64,000 nucleotides of DNA, taken from NCBI RefSeq assembly GCF_007096885.1, contig NZ_VJNO01000004.1, forward strand, positions 124,001 to 188,000, written 5' to 3'. The notes under the pieces were generated by a model that saw nothing but the letters and a program-made list of their open reading frames with translations, searched no databases and was not told the origin of the DNA. Below, one piece after another: positions 31,254-42,745 of this stretch. Positions within the stretch are counted from its first letter, which is position 1; the number at the start of each line of letters is the position of its first letter. Made by a program: the position numbers and the translations under genes. Source of the DNA: Streptomyces sp. 130 (lineage in GTDB: Bacteria > Actinomycetota > Actinomycetes > Streptomycetales > Streptomycetaceae).

Positions 31254-32024
31254 TCACCGTTCCGGGGAGGCGTCCGTCAGCTCGGGCTCCAGGCCCTCCG
31301 TCATCTCGCTCCGCCCCAGACCGGATTCGGCGCGCCACGCCTCGAAGGCCCAGGCGGTCCACGCCACCACGGCCAGCCCGAGCAACCAGCCGCCGACCAC
31401 ATCGCTGAACCAGTGGACACCCAGCGCGACCCGGGTGAAGCCGACACCGAGCACCGACAGCACCGCCACCGCCCAGCACACCGCCCGGCCCCGCCGGGGC
31501 ACCAGCGGCAGCAGGACCAGCAGCAGCACGGCGAACGTCGTCGTGGCGGTCATCGCGTGCCCCGACGGGAACGAGAAGCCCGGCGCCCGTGCCACCGGGT
31601 CCTCCAGCGAGGGCCTGGCCCGCTCGACCACCACCTTGACCAGGAGGCCCGTCAGCCCCCCGGCCACCGCCGTGACGGCGGACCAGGCCGCCAGCCGCCA
31701 GGCCCGCCGGTACAGCAGCCAGCCGGTCAGGACCGCGACCGCGCAGCGCAGCGTCAGCGGGTCCCAGACCCAGTCCGACAGGAACCGCAGCGCGCTCGTC
31801 CAGGCCGGGTGGTCGAGCGCCGTGCGGTGCAGCCGGCCGGCCGCGCCCGAGTCCACCGCCCGCAACGGCCGCCAGTGCCCCTCCACGAGGACCAGCACCA
31901 GCGCGAACGGCACCGCGGACACCGCCGCCACGGCGGCGGCCCCGAGCAGGCGCACGCCGAACGCGCGGTCCGCCGCCCGGCGCCGGTGCTCCCGCAGCAG
32001 GCGGGTGGTGGCTCGTACAACCAT
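31254..32024 (-). CDS. PAP2-family membrane phosphatase
   Basis: 256 residues from ATG 32024, directly abutting the YihY stop. Integral membrane phosphatidic-acid-phosphatase type 2 protein: motif 1 KVVVERARP, motif 2 FPSGHAM, motif 3 TRVALGVHWFSDV with the catalytic His and Asp. There are five or six hydrophobic segments; the motifs lie between residues about 130 and 215 on the outer face. It removes phosphate from lipid phosphates such as phosphatidic acid or undecaprenyl pyrophosphate. Third gene of the DAG-kinase/YihY operon, so a lipid substrate is likely. Confidence 0.92.
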   Translation of the reverse strand: MVVRATTRLLREHRRRAADRAFGVRLLGAAAVAAVSAVPFALVLVLVEGHWRPLRAVDSGAAGRLHRTALDHPAWTSALRFLSDWVWDPLTLRCAVAVLTGWLLYRRAWRLAAWSAVTAVAGGLTGLLVKVVVERARPSLEDPVARAPGFSFPSGHAMTATTTFAVLLLVLLPLVPRRGRAVCWAVAVLSVLGVGFTRVALGVHWFSDVVGGWLLGLAVVAWTAWAFEAWRAESGLGRSEMTEGLEPELTDASPER

Positions 32025-32978
32025 TCATGCTCCCGGATCGGCTTGTATCGGACCGGGCCGGCGGGCGCGGACAGCCTCCAGCTGCGCCGCGAAGGACAGC
32101 CCGAGGAACAGGGCGATGGAGGTCAGATAGGCCCACAGCAGCAGCGACATGAAGGCGCTCAGCGGGCCGTAGACCGTGTCGAAGGAGCCGCTGAGGGAGA
32201 GGTACTGGCTCAGCAGATACGTCAGCGCCGTCCACAGCACCAGGTACAGGGCCGCGCCGAACGCCAGCCAGGTGTAGCCGGGCTGGTTGCGGCGCGGCGA
32301 GCGGCGGAAGATCGCGCTCGCCGACAGCAGTGCGAGGAGCAGCCCGCACGGCCAGCGCAGCAGGTCCCAGGTGGTGCGCGCCGTGTCGCTGAGGTGGTAG
32401 ACCGTCGCGGCGGCCGTGACGAGGTCGCCGCCGACGACCATCAGGATGAACCCGAGCCCCAGCGGGATTCCGGCCGTCAGCGACATCACCAGGCCCCGGA
32501 AGTACTTCCGGTGGAAGGGGCGGTCGCGCTCGACCCCGTAGATGCGATTGGCCCCGCGCTCTATCTGGCACATCGCGGTCGTCACGTTGACCAGCGAGAA
32601 CAGCAGACCGAACCAGAGCGTGAGCTGAGCCCCCTCACCGGCCCGCCGGCGGCTGCGGTCGAGCGCGTCGTCCACCACATCGGCGCTCGGTCCCGCCGCG
32701 ATCCGATGGATCGTCAGCTCGGCGAGCCGGCCGATGTTCTCGGTGTGCAGCGAGGCCGAGAGCCCGACGAATGCGATCACCAGCGGTATGACCGCGAGCA
32801 CCGTCTGGAGGGCCAGCGCCCGCGAGTGGCTGAACCCGTCCGCGTAGCGGAAACGTATGAACGAGTCACGGACCAGCGGCCAGCGGCCGTAGCGGCGCAG
32901 CGAGGCCAGCGCCTCGTCGGCGGTCAGCTCGTCGCCCGACATGTCACGGGTCTGCGGGACCCGGGTCGCGGTGCCCAT
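32025..32978 (-). CDS. YihY/BrkB-family membrane protein
   Basis: 317 residues from ATG 32978; a GTG three bases earlier is equally possible, and either overlaps the stop of the PAP2-DAG kinase gene. Six-transmembrane YihY/virulence-factor BrkB domain (about 45-300): DGFSHSRALALQTVLAVIP, then a middle NVTTAMCQIERGANRIYG and a final SAFMSLLLWAYLTSIALFLG, all typical. The function of the family is unsettled; members were once taken for RNase BN and have been linked to serum resistance and lipid transport. The operon with two lipid phosphatase/kinase genes supports a role in membrane lipid handling. Confidence 0.93.
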   Translation of the reverse strand: MGTATRVPQTRDMSGDELTADEALASLRRYGRWPLVRDSFIRFRYADGFSHSRALALQTVLAVIPLVIAFVGLSASLHTENIGRLAELTIHRIAAGPSADVVDDALDRSRRRAGEGAQLTLWFGLLFSLVNVTTAMCQIERGANRIYGVERDRPFHRKYFRGLVMSLTAGIPLGLGFILMVVGGDLVTAAATVYHLSDTARTTWDLLRWPCGLLLALLSASAIFRRSPRRNQPGYTWLAFGAALYLVLWTALTYLLSQYLSLSGSFDTVYGPLSAFMSLLLWAYLTSIALFLGLSFAAQLEAVRARRPGPIQADPGA

Positions 32979-34693
32979 CACTCACCCCCCGACGGCAGCA
33001 GGACCCTGAGCGCCCCCGGACGCACCTCGGCCACGAGCCGGCGGCCCCTGCCCACCGGGTCGCCGTCCAGCTCCCTCGACTGCGGGGAGGCGAACCGGAG
33101 TTCGGCGCGGCGGAAGGTGAAGTACGCCACGGTCGCGTCGGCACGGCCGCCCGGCTTCGGGCGCCCGCGCAGCACCGCCCCGACGGCGCGCAGCCAGCCG
33201 CCCGGGCCGTGCGGGTCGAACACCGCCAGGTCCAGGACCCCGTCGTCGGGCTCGGCGGCCGGGACCAGGGTGGCCCCGCCCTGTACGTCGCCGATGTTGG
33301 CGAGCAGCACCATCCGCGCCGTGCGGCGCAGCACCGGCCCGTCGTCCAGCCGGACGGACACCGACATGCGCGGCGCCCGCAGACTGCGCAGCCCGGCGAC
33401 CACGTACGCGGGCCAGCCGATCGCGGCCTTCGCCGCGCTGCCGGTGTTCTCCAGCATGGCGGCGTCCAGGCCCGCCCCGGACATCGCGGTGAAGTGGGTG
33501 GCGGGCAGGCCGTCGCCCTCGATCCGGCCGAGGTCGATCCGGCGCTCGCTGCCCGACAGCGCCGCGGCCAGCGCATCGACGGGCGACACCGGCAGGCCCA
33601 GGTTCCGGGCGAGCAGATTGCCCGTACCGCACGGGACCACGGCCATCGGGACCCCCGTCCCGGCCAGCCGGTCGGCAGCCGCCCGGATCGTTCCGTCGCC
33701 CCCGCACACCACGACCAGCGACGCGCCCGCGCGCACCGCCGCCGCGGCCTGGCCGCCGCCCGGGTCGTCGGCGGTGGTGTCGACGAACTCCGCGGCGTGG
33801 CGCCCGTGCTGCTCCAGGACGAGCCGCAGCGTCTCGCGCAGCAGCTCGTCGGTCACCGTCGGGTTGACCACGACCACCGTGCGGCCGGCGACCTGCCGGG
33901 CATGCTCGGCGGCCGTCTCCTGGGCGATCTCCATCGCGTTCTTCGGGACCGGGGCCGGGCTCGTGCCCTCGGCCAGCAGGGTCCGGCCCGCCACCAGGAG
34001 GGACAGGGCTCCGTTCAGCATGCCGCCGAGCACGTCGGTGGGGTGGTGCATCCCCCGGTAGAGCCTGGCGAGCCCCACCAGCAGGGGGACGAGCAGCAGC
34101 AGCCCGGCGAGCGCCTTGTGACGTCGGCCGCGCCCGCCGGGAAGGAGGGCCAGCACGGCCAGGCCCGCGTAGAGGGCCGTCGCGGCCCCGGTGTGCCCGG
34201 AGGTGTAGCTCGCCGTCGGCGGTGACGCGTCGAGCCGGTCCACATCGGGCCGGTCACGGTCCACGCACACGGTGATGACCAGGAACACCAGGGACTGGAG
34301 CGAGACGCCGACGGCCAGGAACACGGCCTGGCGCCAACTCGGGAGCCGGGGGAGAACCACCAGGCCCAGGCAGACCAGGACGGTGATCACGATGATCGTG
34401 AGGGTGTTGCCGGCCTCCGACGCGACGAATGACATATCGGTCAGGGGCCCGGTCCGCAGCCGCTCGAACCCCTCGTTGACGTCGTCCTCGACGCTCAGCG
34501 GCCAGACCGTCCGCGCGGGACCGGTGATCAGGAGCCCGAGCCCCACCATCAGCGCCGCCTGCCCCAGGGTGAGCGCGGCGAGGCGCGGAACGGCCGTGCG
34601 CAGGCCGGTCGTCAGGGCGGGGGAGCGGCCCGGACCGGCGGGGGAGCGGGACCCCGCCGGCCGGACGGGTCTCTCGGGCTGGGTGGCAGACAT
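32978..34693 (-). CDS. Fused PAP2 phosphatase and diacylglycerol-kinase-like protein
   Basis: 571 residues; start chosen at ATG 34693 behind a GGGGGG tract, since a longer frame has no family similarity. The N-terminal half (about 40-255) is a membrane PAP2 domain with CVDRDRP, YTSGHTGAAT and LYRGMHHPTDVLGG, keeping the catalytic His residues while motif 1 has lost its Lys. The C-terminal half (about 270-571) is a DAGK/LCB5 catalytic domain: VVVNPTVTD, VCGGDGTIRAAADRLAGT (GGDGT nucleotide loop), PCGTGNLLARNLGLP, and a final SRELDGDP. Such fusions would couple phosphorylation and dephosphorylation of a lipid alcohol. First gene of the operon with YihY and a second PAP2. Confidence 0.93.
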   Translation of the reverse strand: MSATQPERPVRPAGSRSPAGPGRSPALTTGLRTAVPRLAALTLGQAALMVGLGLLITGPARTVWPLSVEDDVNEGFERLRTGPLTDMSFVASEAGNTLTIIVITVLVCLGLVVLPRLPSWRQAVFLAVGVSLQSLVFLVITVCVDRDRPDVDRLDASPPTASYTSGHTGAATALYAGLAVLALLPGGRGRRHKALAGLLLLVPLLVGLARLYRGMHHPTDVLGGMLNGALSLLVAGRTLLAEGTSPAPVPKNAMEIAQETAAEHARQVAGRTVVVVNPTVTDELLRETLRLVLEQHGRHAAEFVDTTADDPGGGQAAAAVRAGASLVVVCGGDGTIRAAADRLAGTGVPMAVVPCGTGNLLARNLGLPVSPVDALAAALSGSERRIDLGRIEGDGLPATHFTAMSGAGLDAAMLENTGSAAKAAIGWPAYVVAGLRSLRAPRMSVSVRLDDGPVLRRTARMVLLANIGDVQGGATLVPAAEPDDGVLDLAVFDPHGPGGWLRAVGAVLRGRPKPGGRADATVAYFTFRRAELRFASPQSRELDGDPVGRGRRLVAEVRPGALRVLLPSGGE

Positions 34694-34883
34694 GAGTCCC
34701 CCCTGTTCGGCGGTGGGGAAGGCTTCGCGCCTTCCGGTGCACCGCCGTCTGCCCCGTAATCCGCCCGGCAGGCCTGCCGTCGGCGTCGCCGGCGGAACCA
34801 CCGGTGACCGGGTGTGACCGGAGCCGGTGCGGGTACGCGGAGCTGCGTCCGCAGGAACGAGGAACCTGAACAGGAGGACGGTC

Positions 34884-35264
34884 ATGGCGGTGCCCAAGAC
34901 GGGTCTGCTGGTGCTGGACTGCGCCGAACCGCAGGAGTTGGCGGACTTCTACGCCGCCCTGCTGGGGGCCGAGGTCCGTCCCGGTGACGACCTCGATGTC
35001 ATCGAGGTGGTGGGCGCGGCCGGAATCCACCTCGCCATCCGCATGGACCACGGCTACGCACCGCCGAGCTGGCCGAGGCCCGACGACTCGCAACAGGCCC
35101 ACCTGCGCCTGCTGGTCGCCCGCGAGGACATGGACGAGGCGGAACGGGAAGCGGTCGGCCTCGGCGCACGTCCCCTGGACACGAAGAACAACGGTGGCGC
35201 GCGCGACGCCCGCCTCTACTCCGACCCTGCCGGACACCCCTTCACGCTGGCCACACGCTCTTAG
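34884..35264 (+). CDS. VOC-family (glyoxalase-like) protein
   Basis: 126 residues from ATG 34884, seven bases after AGGAGG. Paired beta-alpha-beta-beta-beta units of the vicinal-oxygen-chelate fold: LLVLDCAEPQELADFYAALLG at the start and ARLYSDPAGHPFTLATRS at the end, where metal-binding VOC enzymes carry their last Glu. That Glu is absent here (the segment reads GHPFTLA), so metal binding is doubtful and the protein may be a binding or resistance protein of the glyoxalase-like/DUF type. Divergent from the PAP2-DAGK operon and about 60 bases ahead of the SRPBCC gene. Confidence 0.88.
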   Translation: MAVPKTGLLVLDCAEPQELADFYAALLGAEVRPGDDLDVIEVVGAAGIHLAIRMDHGYAPPSWPRPDDSQQAHLRLLVAREDMDEAEREAVGLGARPLDTKNNGGARDARLYSDPAGHPFTLATRS

Positions 35265-35284
35265 GACGGGCCGGCGGCGCTACT

Positions 35285-35312
35285 CACATCCATCTACGCA
35301 CATCCATCTACG
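35285..35312. repeat. Tandem 14-bp direct repeat
   Basis: CACATCCATCTACG occurs twice with no gap (35285-35298, 35299-35312), immediately before the ribosome site of the SRPBCC gene. It may be a regulator or slippage element. Confidence 0.7.
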
Positions 35313-35325
35313 GCTAGGAGTTCCC

Positions 35326-35757
35326 ATGTCTTCCTCGATCGTCGAAACCGTCGACATCAAGGCCCCGGTCGCCGTGAGCTGGGCCCTGTGGAGCGATGTC
35401 GCCCGCTGGCCCGCCTTTCTGAGCCACGTCCGTCGTGTCGACCCGCTGGACGCGCGCCGGTTCGCCTGGCAGCTCTCCCTCCCCGGTGCCGACAAGGAGT
35501 TCGTCGCCGAACTCACCGAGGTGATCCCGGAGAACCGGATCGCCTGGAGGACCATCGAAGGCGTGCAGCACGCCGGGGTCGTCACCTTCCACCGGCTGGA
35601 CGACGAGTCGAGCCGGGTGGCCCTCCAGATCGAGTACGACCCGCAGGGTTTTGTGGAGTATCTGGGCGCCCTCACCAACCTGGACTCGGTGCTCGCCAAT
35701 TACGACCTCGGCGAGTTCCAGAAGCTGGCCGAGCGGACCGCGCGGGGCGACTTCTGA
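35326..35757 (+). CDS. SRPBCC-family protein
   Basis: 143 residues from ATG 35326 with GGAG upstream. Cyclase/dehydrase-type helix-grip protein: TVDIKAPVAVSWALWSDVARWPAFLSHV gives the first strand and helix, then strands RFAWQLSLPG, EVIPENRIAWRTI, GVVTFHRLDDE, VALQIEYDP and a long C-terminal helix to GEFQKLAERT. Members bind hydrophobic ligands or act as coenzyme Q-binding or polyketide cyclase-like proteins. It follows the VOC gene and may share its transcript. Ligand unknown. Confidence 0.88.
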   Translation: MSSSIVETVDIKAPVAVSWALWSDVARWPAFLSHVRRVDPLDARRFAWQLSLPGADKEFVAELTEVIPENRIAWRTIEGVQHAGVVTFHRLDDESSRVALQIEYDPQGFVEYLGALTNLDSVLANYDLGEFQKLAERTARGDF

Positions 35758-35769
35758 CGGCTCAGGCGC

Positions 35770-36258
35770 TCACTCCACGGGGTGGCCCGGCGGAATGTCG
35801 ATGGCCCCGGTGATCGACAGGAACGGGAAACCCCCGTCCGCCGGGTGGCACACCTCTTCCGGGGCGAGCAGATGCCCGACGTGGTCCCCGCCGTCGACGC
35901 GCCGCAGGACGCGGCCCACGAACCACGCGGGCGCCTCGTCCAGCACCGGCACCCCGCCCGGCCCTGGGTGCCAGGCGACCCGGGCGAACTTGTCCGTACG
36001 GTCGCCGGACTCACCGCCGAAGAGCCGGGCCAGGGCGTCCTGGTCGCGGCGGAGCAGGTGGACCGCGAGCCGGTCGGCGCGGGCGGCGACCCGGCAGGTC
36101 CGGTTCAGCTCCGAGAGCCACACCATGAACCGGGGCGGCCGCATCGAGCACTGCGAGCCGAAGCCGACCAGGCAGCCGGCCCGCTCGCCGTCCGCCTCGG
36201 CGGTGACGACGTACATCGGATAGTCCAGCGCGTCGGTGAACCGGTCGAATGCGTGCAC
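35770..36258 (-). CDS. Flavin reductase-like FMN-binding protein
   Basis: 162 residues from GTG 36258 (AAGGAG upstream). An upstream frame extension to 36342 would run across a strong terminator, so I reject it. Split-barrel flavin-binding domain of the FlaRed/DIM6 type: PMYVVTAEADGERAGCLVGFGSQCSMRPPR with the conserved small residues and Pro that contact FMN, then FARVAWHPGPGGVPVLDEAPAWF and HLLAPEEV. These proteins reduce flavin with NAD(P)H for a partner oxygenase or act on their own. Convergent with the SRPBCC gene, 12 bases apart. Confidence 0.85.
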   Translation of the reverse strand: MHAFDRFTDALDYPMYVVTAEADGERAGCLVGFGSQCSMRPPRFMVWLSELNRTCRVAARADRLAVHLLRRDQDALARLFGGESGDRTDKFARVAWHPGPGGVPVLDEAPAWFVGRVLRRVDGGDHVGHLLAPEEVCHPADGGFPFLSITGAIDIPPGHPVE

Positions 36259-36296
36259 TGCGGGTCGCTCCTTGCCGGAATCTCGGGTCTCTGACG

Positions 36297-36334
36297 GCAG
36301 CACCCCGCCGGTTCGCGAACCGGCGGGGTGCTGC
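36297..36334. terminator. 38-base perfect palindrome
   Basis: GCAGCACCCCGCCGGTTCG followed by its exact complement. It lies 35 bases after the PAP2_3 stop (complement strand) and before the flavin reductase start, and therefore decides the start of the latter. Confidence 0.85.
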
Positions 36335-36368
36335 GTGGTCACACGTTACCCAGGACGTGGACGGCGGC

Positions 36369-37730
36369 TCAGGCCATCTCGGGCTGCGGCTCCAGCTTCG
36401 GAACGGCCGCCGCCTTCGGCTCCCAGCGCCGGACGGTCCGTACGTACCCGCAGATCACCGAACCCATGGCCAGGATGAGCAGCGGTCCGAACAGCCACGG
36501 GTGGTGGGCCATCTCCAGCGACAGATAGCGGTACGACAACAGGAGCGCGGCGAAGACCACGGTGCCGTAGGCGACCAGGCCGACGGCCGGCCGGTCCCAG
36601 CCGCGTTCCAGCGCGCGCATGCCCGTCTCGATCGTCAGCGTGAACACCACACCGGCGACGAGGTCAGCGCCGTAGTGGTAGCCGAAGCCCAGGGTCGCGG
36701 CGAGCGTGGCGACGAGCCAGAAGGCGCCAGCGTACTGGAGGAACTTCGGGCCCTTGCGGGAGTGGATGAAGATCGCGGTGGCCCAGGCGGTGTGCAGGCT
36801 GGGCATGCAGTTGCGCGGGGTGATCTCGTCGAACGGCATGTGGTGCGGGGTGCCGATCGGCACGGCGGTGTCCGGCCACATGTCGCCCACGGCCCAGTGG
36901 CCGCCGTCCGAGCCGAACGCGAAGATCGGGCCGACCACCGGGAAGATAATGTAGATGGCCGGGCCGAGCAGGCCGATCACCAGGAAGGTGCGCACCAGGT
37001 GGTGGCCGGGGAAGCGGCGCTCCGTGGCCACATTGCGCAGCTGGTACAGCGCCACGCACACCGCGGCGACCGCGAGCTGTGTGTAGACGGCGTCGAGGAA
37101 GTGGGCGCCGGCCGAGCCGGTCGCCTCGATGAGCCGCCCCACCACCCAGGACGGGTTGCCGAGCGCGTGGTCGGCGTTGGCCATGTACTGGTCGAGCACC
37201 TCGGGGCGGGTCTTCGACGTGATGACCAGCCAGGTGTCACCGGTCTTCCGCCCGGCCACCAGCAGCAGACCCAGACCGACACCCTTCAGGAGCAGTACGC
37301 GCTCCTGGCCGGTGCGGCGGGTGAGGGCGATGACCGTGACACCCACGATCACCCACAGCGCGCCGTTCCCGAAGGGGTGGCCCTCCTTGACCGGGGCGTC
37401 GGCCACCCACCTGATCAAGGCGATGACGATGTCGATGCCCGCGGCCACACCGACCGCGATGAACCGCTGACGCCAGGTGAGGACCACCATCATCAGGCCC
37501 ATGCTGGCGTACAGCAGGAAGCCCGATTTGGGGGCGATCACGACTTCTTGGACCTGAGTGGTGACCGGCCCCGGCAGGCCGTAGTGGCGCGCGGCGATTT
37601 CCAGCGCGACGAGGAACGCGAGTGTCACCACCGCCGCCGCAGTCCATAGGATCGCTCGTGGCCGACGCCATGCGGCGAAGGGTATTCGGCGGTTTATACG
37701 CGAAAACACCCGCGATGCTGTAGATATCAA
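36369..37730 (-). CDS. Inositolphosphotransferase-type PAP2 membrane protein
   Basis: 453 residues if translation begins at TTG 37730; a GTG seven codons later (VFSRINRR) is an alternative and neither has a good ribosome site. A polytopic membrane protein of the PAP2_3/AUR1-Ipt1-like family: about ten hydrophobic segments. The catalytic region is in the C-terminal third with RNCMPSLHTAWATA (PSLH in place of PSGH) and GYHYGADLVAG (H-x3-D). Actinobacterial members have been tied to phosphatidylinositol or mannosyl-phosphate lipid metabolism. Strongly terminated downstream. The third PAP2-type gene within 6.5 kb. Confidence 0.85.
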   Translation of the reverse strand: MISTASRVFSRINRRIPFAAWRRPRAILWTAAAVVTLAFLVALEIAARHYGLPGPVTTQVQEVVIAPKSGFLLYASMGLMMVVLTWRQRFIAVGVAAGIDIVIALIRWVADAPVKEGHPFGNGALWVIVGVTVIALTRRTGQERVLLLKGVGLGLLLVAGRKTGDTWLVITSKTRPEVLDQYMANADHALGNPSWVVGRLIEATGSAGAHFLDAVYTQLAVAAVCVALYQLRNVATERRFPGHHLVRTFLVIGLLGPAIYIIFPVVGPIFAFGSDGGHWAVGDMWPDTAVPIGTPHHMPFDEITPRNCMPSLHTAWATAIFIHSRKGPKFLQYAGAFWLVATLAATLGFGYHYGADLVAGVVFTLTIETGMRALERGWDRPAVGLVAYGTVVFAALLLSYRYLSLEMAHHPWLFGPLLILAMGSVICGYVRTVRRWEPKAAAVPKLEPQPEMA

Positions 37731-37774
37731 TTCTCTGGCCGATGTCCTGGGTTTTGGTCAAATAGGTCGCTTTT

Positions 37775-37790
37775 CATGCCACATGGCATG
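37775..37790. promoter_or_regulatory. Inverted repeat CATGCCA-CA-TGGCATG
   Basis: A perfect 7-bp dyad 45 bases upstream of the PAP2_3 start, in an AT-richer patch. Candidate operator; the regulator is unknown. Confidence 0.45.
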
Positions 37791-37895
37791 GTGTGCGGGC
37801 GATGAGGGCGGTCGCCGGGGTGGGATCATGCTAGCCGAGGTGTTTCGACGGATATTTCGGCGGTCGCGTCCACGTTCGAAAGCGGTGTCCCGAAT

Positions 37896-37931
37896 GCGGT
37901 GCAGCCCGCCACGAGGGGCGGGCTGCACCGC
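37896..37931 (-). terminator. Terminator of the cellulase gene
   Basis: GCGGTGCAGCCCGCC and its complement pair perfectly over 15 bp with an ACGAGG loop, starting 33 bases after the cellulase stop. Confidence 0.85.
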
Positions 37932-37964
37932 TGCCTTCCGGAGCGGGTGGTGCGGACGGGACGG

Positions 37965-41642
<3,678 letters not shown>

Positions 41643-41648
41643 CCGGCG

Positions 41649-41690
41649 GGTCCGCCGCCGCGGTGTACGCGCGCACCGCGGCGGCGGACC
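41649..41690. terminator. Bidirectional terminator
   Basis: A perfect 17-bp stem (GGTCCGCCGCCGCGGTG with its complement, 8-base loop) between the convergent argJ and DoxX-like genes. Confidence 0.88.
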
Positions 41691-41693
41691 GGG

Positions 41694-42062
41694 TCACACC
41701 CGTACGAAGCACCCCACCAGGACCGCCAGCGAGACCGCCAGCATGCCAAGGCAGTTCACCCAGAACGTCGTGTTCAGCGCCCGGGCGCGGATGTGCGCGG
41801 TGGCCGCCGCGAGGAAGTAGACCACGATCGCCGCGGTCGTCGTCATGGCCACCCCGGGCACCCAGAAGCCGACGACGAGACCCGCGACCGAGGCGGCCTT
41901 GGCGGTGATCAGCACCCACCACCACTCGCGCGGCAGCAGCACGCCCTCCAGGCAGTCCACGATGAACCTCGGCGGGCGCAGCATCATCGCCGCGTCACCG
42001 GCCTGGATGACGAGCAAGACCACCACCGGCCATACCGGAGAGGGGAGTTCGAGGAGTGACAT
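41694..42062 (-). CDS. DoxX-like small membrane protein
   Basis: 122 residues from ATG 42062, three bases after the TetR stop. Four hydrophobic segments (VVVLLVIQAGDAAMML; VLITAKAASVAGLVVGFWV; AMTTTAAIVVYFLAAATAH; CLGMLAVSLAVLVGCFV) in the DoxX-like arrangement; the charged HIRAR turn after segment three is typical. Function in this family is vague (quinol oxidase subunit-like). Coupled to the TetR gene, so it is likely a direct target of that repressor. Confidence 0.75.
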   Translation of the reverse strand: MSLLELPSPVWPVVVLLVIQAGDAAMMLRPPRFIVDCLEGVLLPREWWWVLITAKAASVAGLVVGFWVPGVAMTTTAAIVVYFLAAATAHIRARALNTTFWVNCLGMLAVSLAVLVGCFVRV

Positions 42063-42065
42063 GGG

Positions 42066-42665
42066 TCAGTTCCCTTCCTGCGCGGTGACGAAGGCGGCGA
42101 TGGTCCTGAGCCTCGCCGCCGTCTGCTGCGGTTCGGTCGTTCCGGCGGCGAGCAGCATCAGTTCCCCCAGGTAGCCGGCGAACATCACCTGCGCGCCGAG
42201 CCGGGCGCGCGCCTCGTCCATCCCGTCGTTCACCATCGCGGCCGTCAGGTTGTCCTCGGAGAGGGCGCGGAGCGTGCCCAGGGCGGCGTTGTCCGGCCTG
42301 CCCCGGGCCAGGGTCCGGAAGTACGCGCGGGCGAGGTCGTCGTTCTCGGTGAACAGGGCCAGGAACGGGTCGAAGTAGTGCGCCAGGTAGTCGACGGCGG
42401 GCGGTGCCGATCCGGCCTCCGCCGGTTCGGGCGGGGCGGGAATGCGGTCGGCGATGGCCTGGTCGTACACCAGGCCCAGCAGCGACTCCTTGTCCCCGGC
42501 CGCCATGACCGCGCCCACCGAGACCCCGGCCTCCGCCGCGATCTGACGCACCGTCGTGCTCTGGAAGCCCTGCTCGCGGAAGAGCCGGGCGGCGGCCCGC
42601 ACGACGCGGGCGGTGGTCCGCCGCTTCTGCTCCGCACGGGTTGAGTGAACGTGTTCACCGAACAT
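42066..42665 (-). CDS. TetR-family transcriptional regulator
   Basis: 199 residues from ATG 42665; a GTG two codons earlier is possible. The N-terminal HTH (about 22-62: ARVVRAAARLFREQGFQSTT, VRQIAAEAGVSVGAVMAAGD) departs slightly from the usual YxHF after the recognition helix. A helical ligand domain follows (PFLALFTENDDLARAYFRTL). TACATT lies a few bases upstream of the start, so the transcript may be leaderless. Two dyads at 42645-42669 overlap the start and first codons, an arrangement for tight autorepression. Co-directional with the DoxX-like gene. Confidence 0.9.
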   Translation of the reverse strand: MFGEHVHSTRAEQKRRTTARVVRAAARLFREQGFQSTTVRQIAAEAGVSVGAVMAAGDKESLLGLVYDQAIADRIPAPPEPAEAGSAPPAVDYLAHYFDPFLALFTENDDLARAYFRTLARGRPDNAALGTLRALSEDNLTAAMVNDGMDEARARLGAQVMFAGYLGELMLLAAGTTEPQQTAARLRTIAAFVTAQEGN

Positions 42666-42669
42666 GTTC
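42645..42669. promoter_or_regulatory. Double dyad at the TetR start
   Basis: GTGAAC-GT-GTTCAC (42645-42658, perfect) is followed by GAACATGTTC (42660-42669, perfect). Both share the half-site GAAC and cover the start codon of the TetR gene. Confidence 0.6.
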
Positions 42670-42702
42670 ACCAATGTACGGGGGCGGCTCCGCCCATGCA
42701 AG

Positions 42703-42734
42703 AGCCCCGGCCCGCGCAGCCGCAGACCGGGGCT
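42703..42734 (-). terminator. Hairpin after the LLM gene
   Basis: AGCCCCGG pairs with CCGGGGCT across a 16-base loop; on the complement it is followed by CTT. A second small stem GGGCGG-CT-CCGCCC lies at 42682-42695. Confidence 0.55.
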
Positions 42735-42745
42735 TTGAAGAGGTT

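Noticed and set aside
36259..36342. Longer N-terminus for the flavin reductase
   Set aside because: It would be encoded across a 38-base perfect palindrome that terminates the preceding gene; GTG 36258 has a proper ribosome site.
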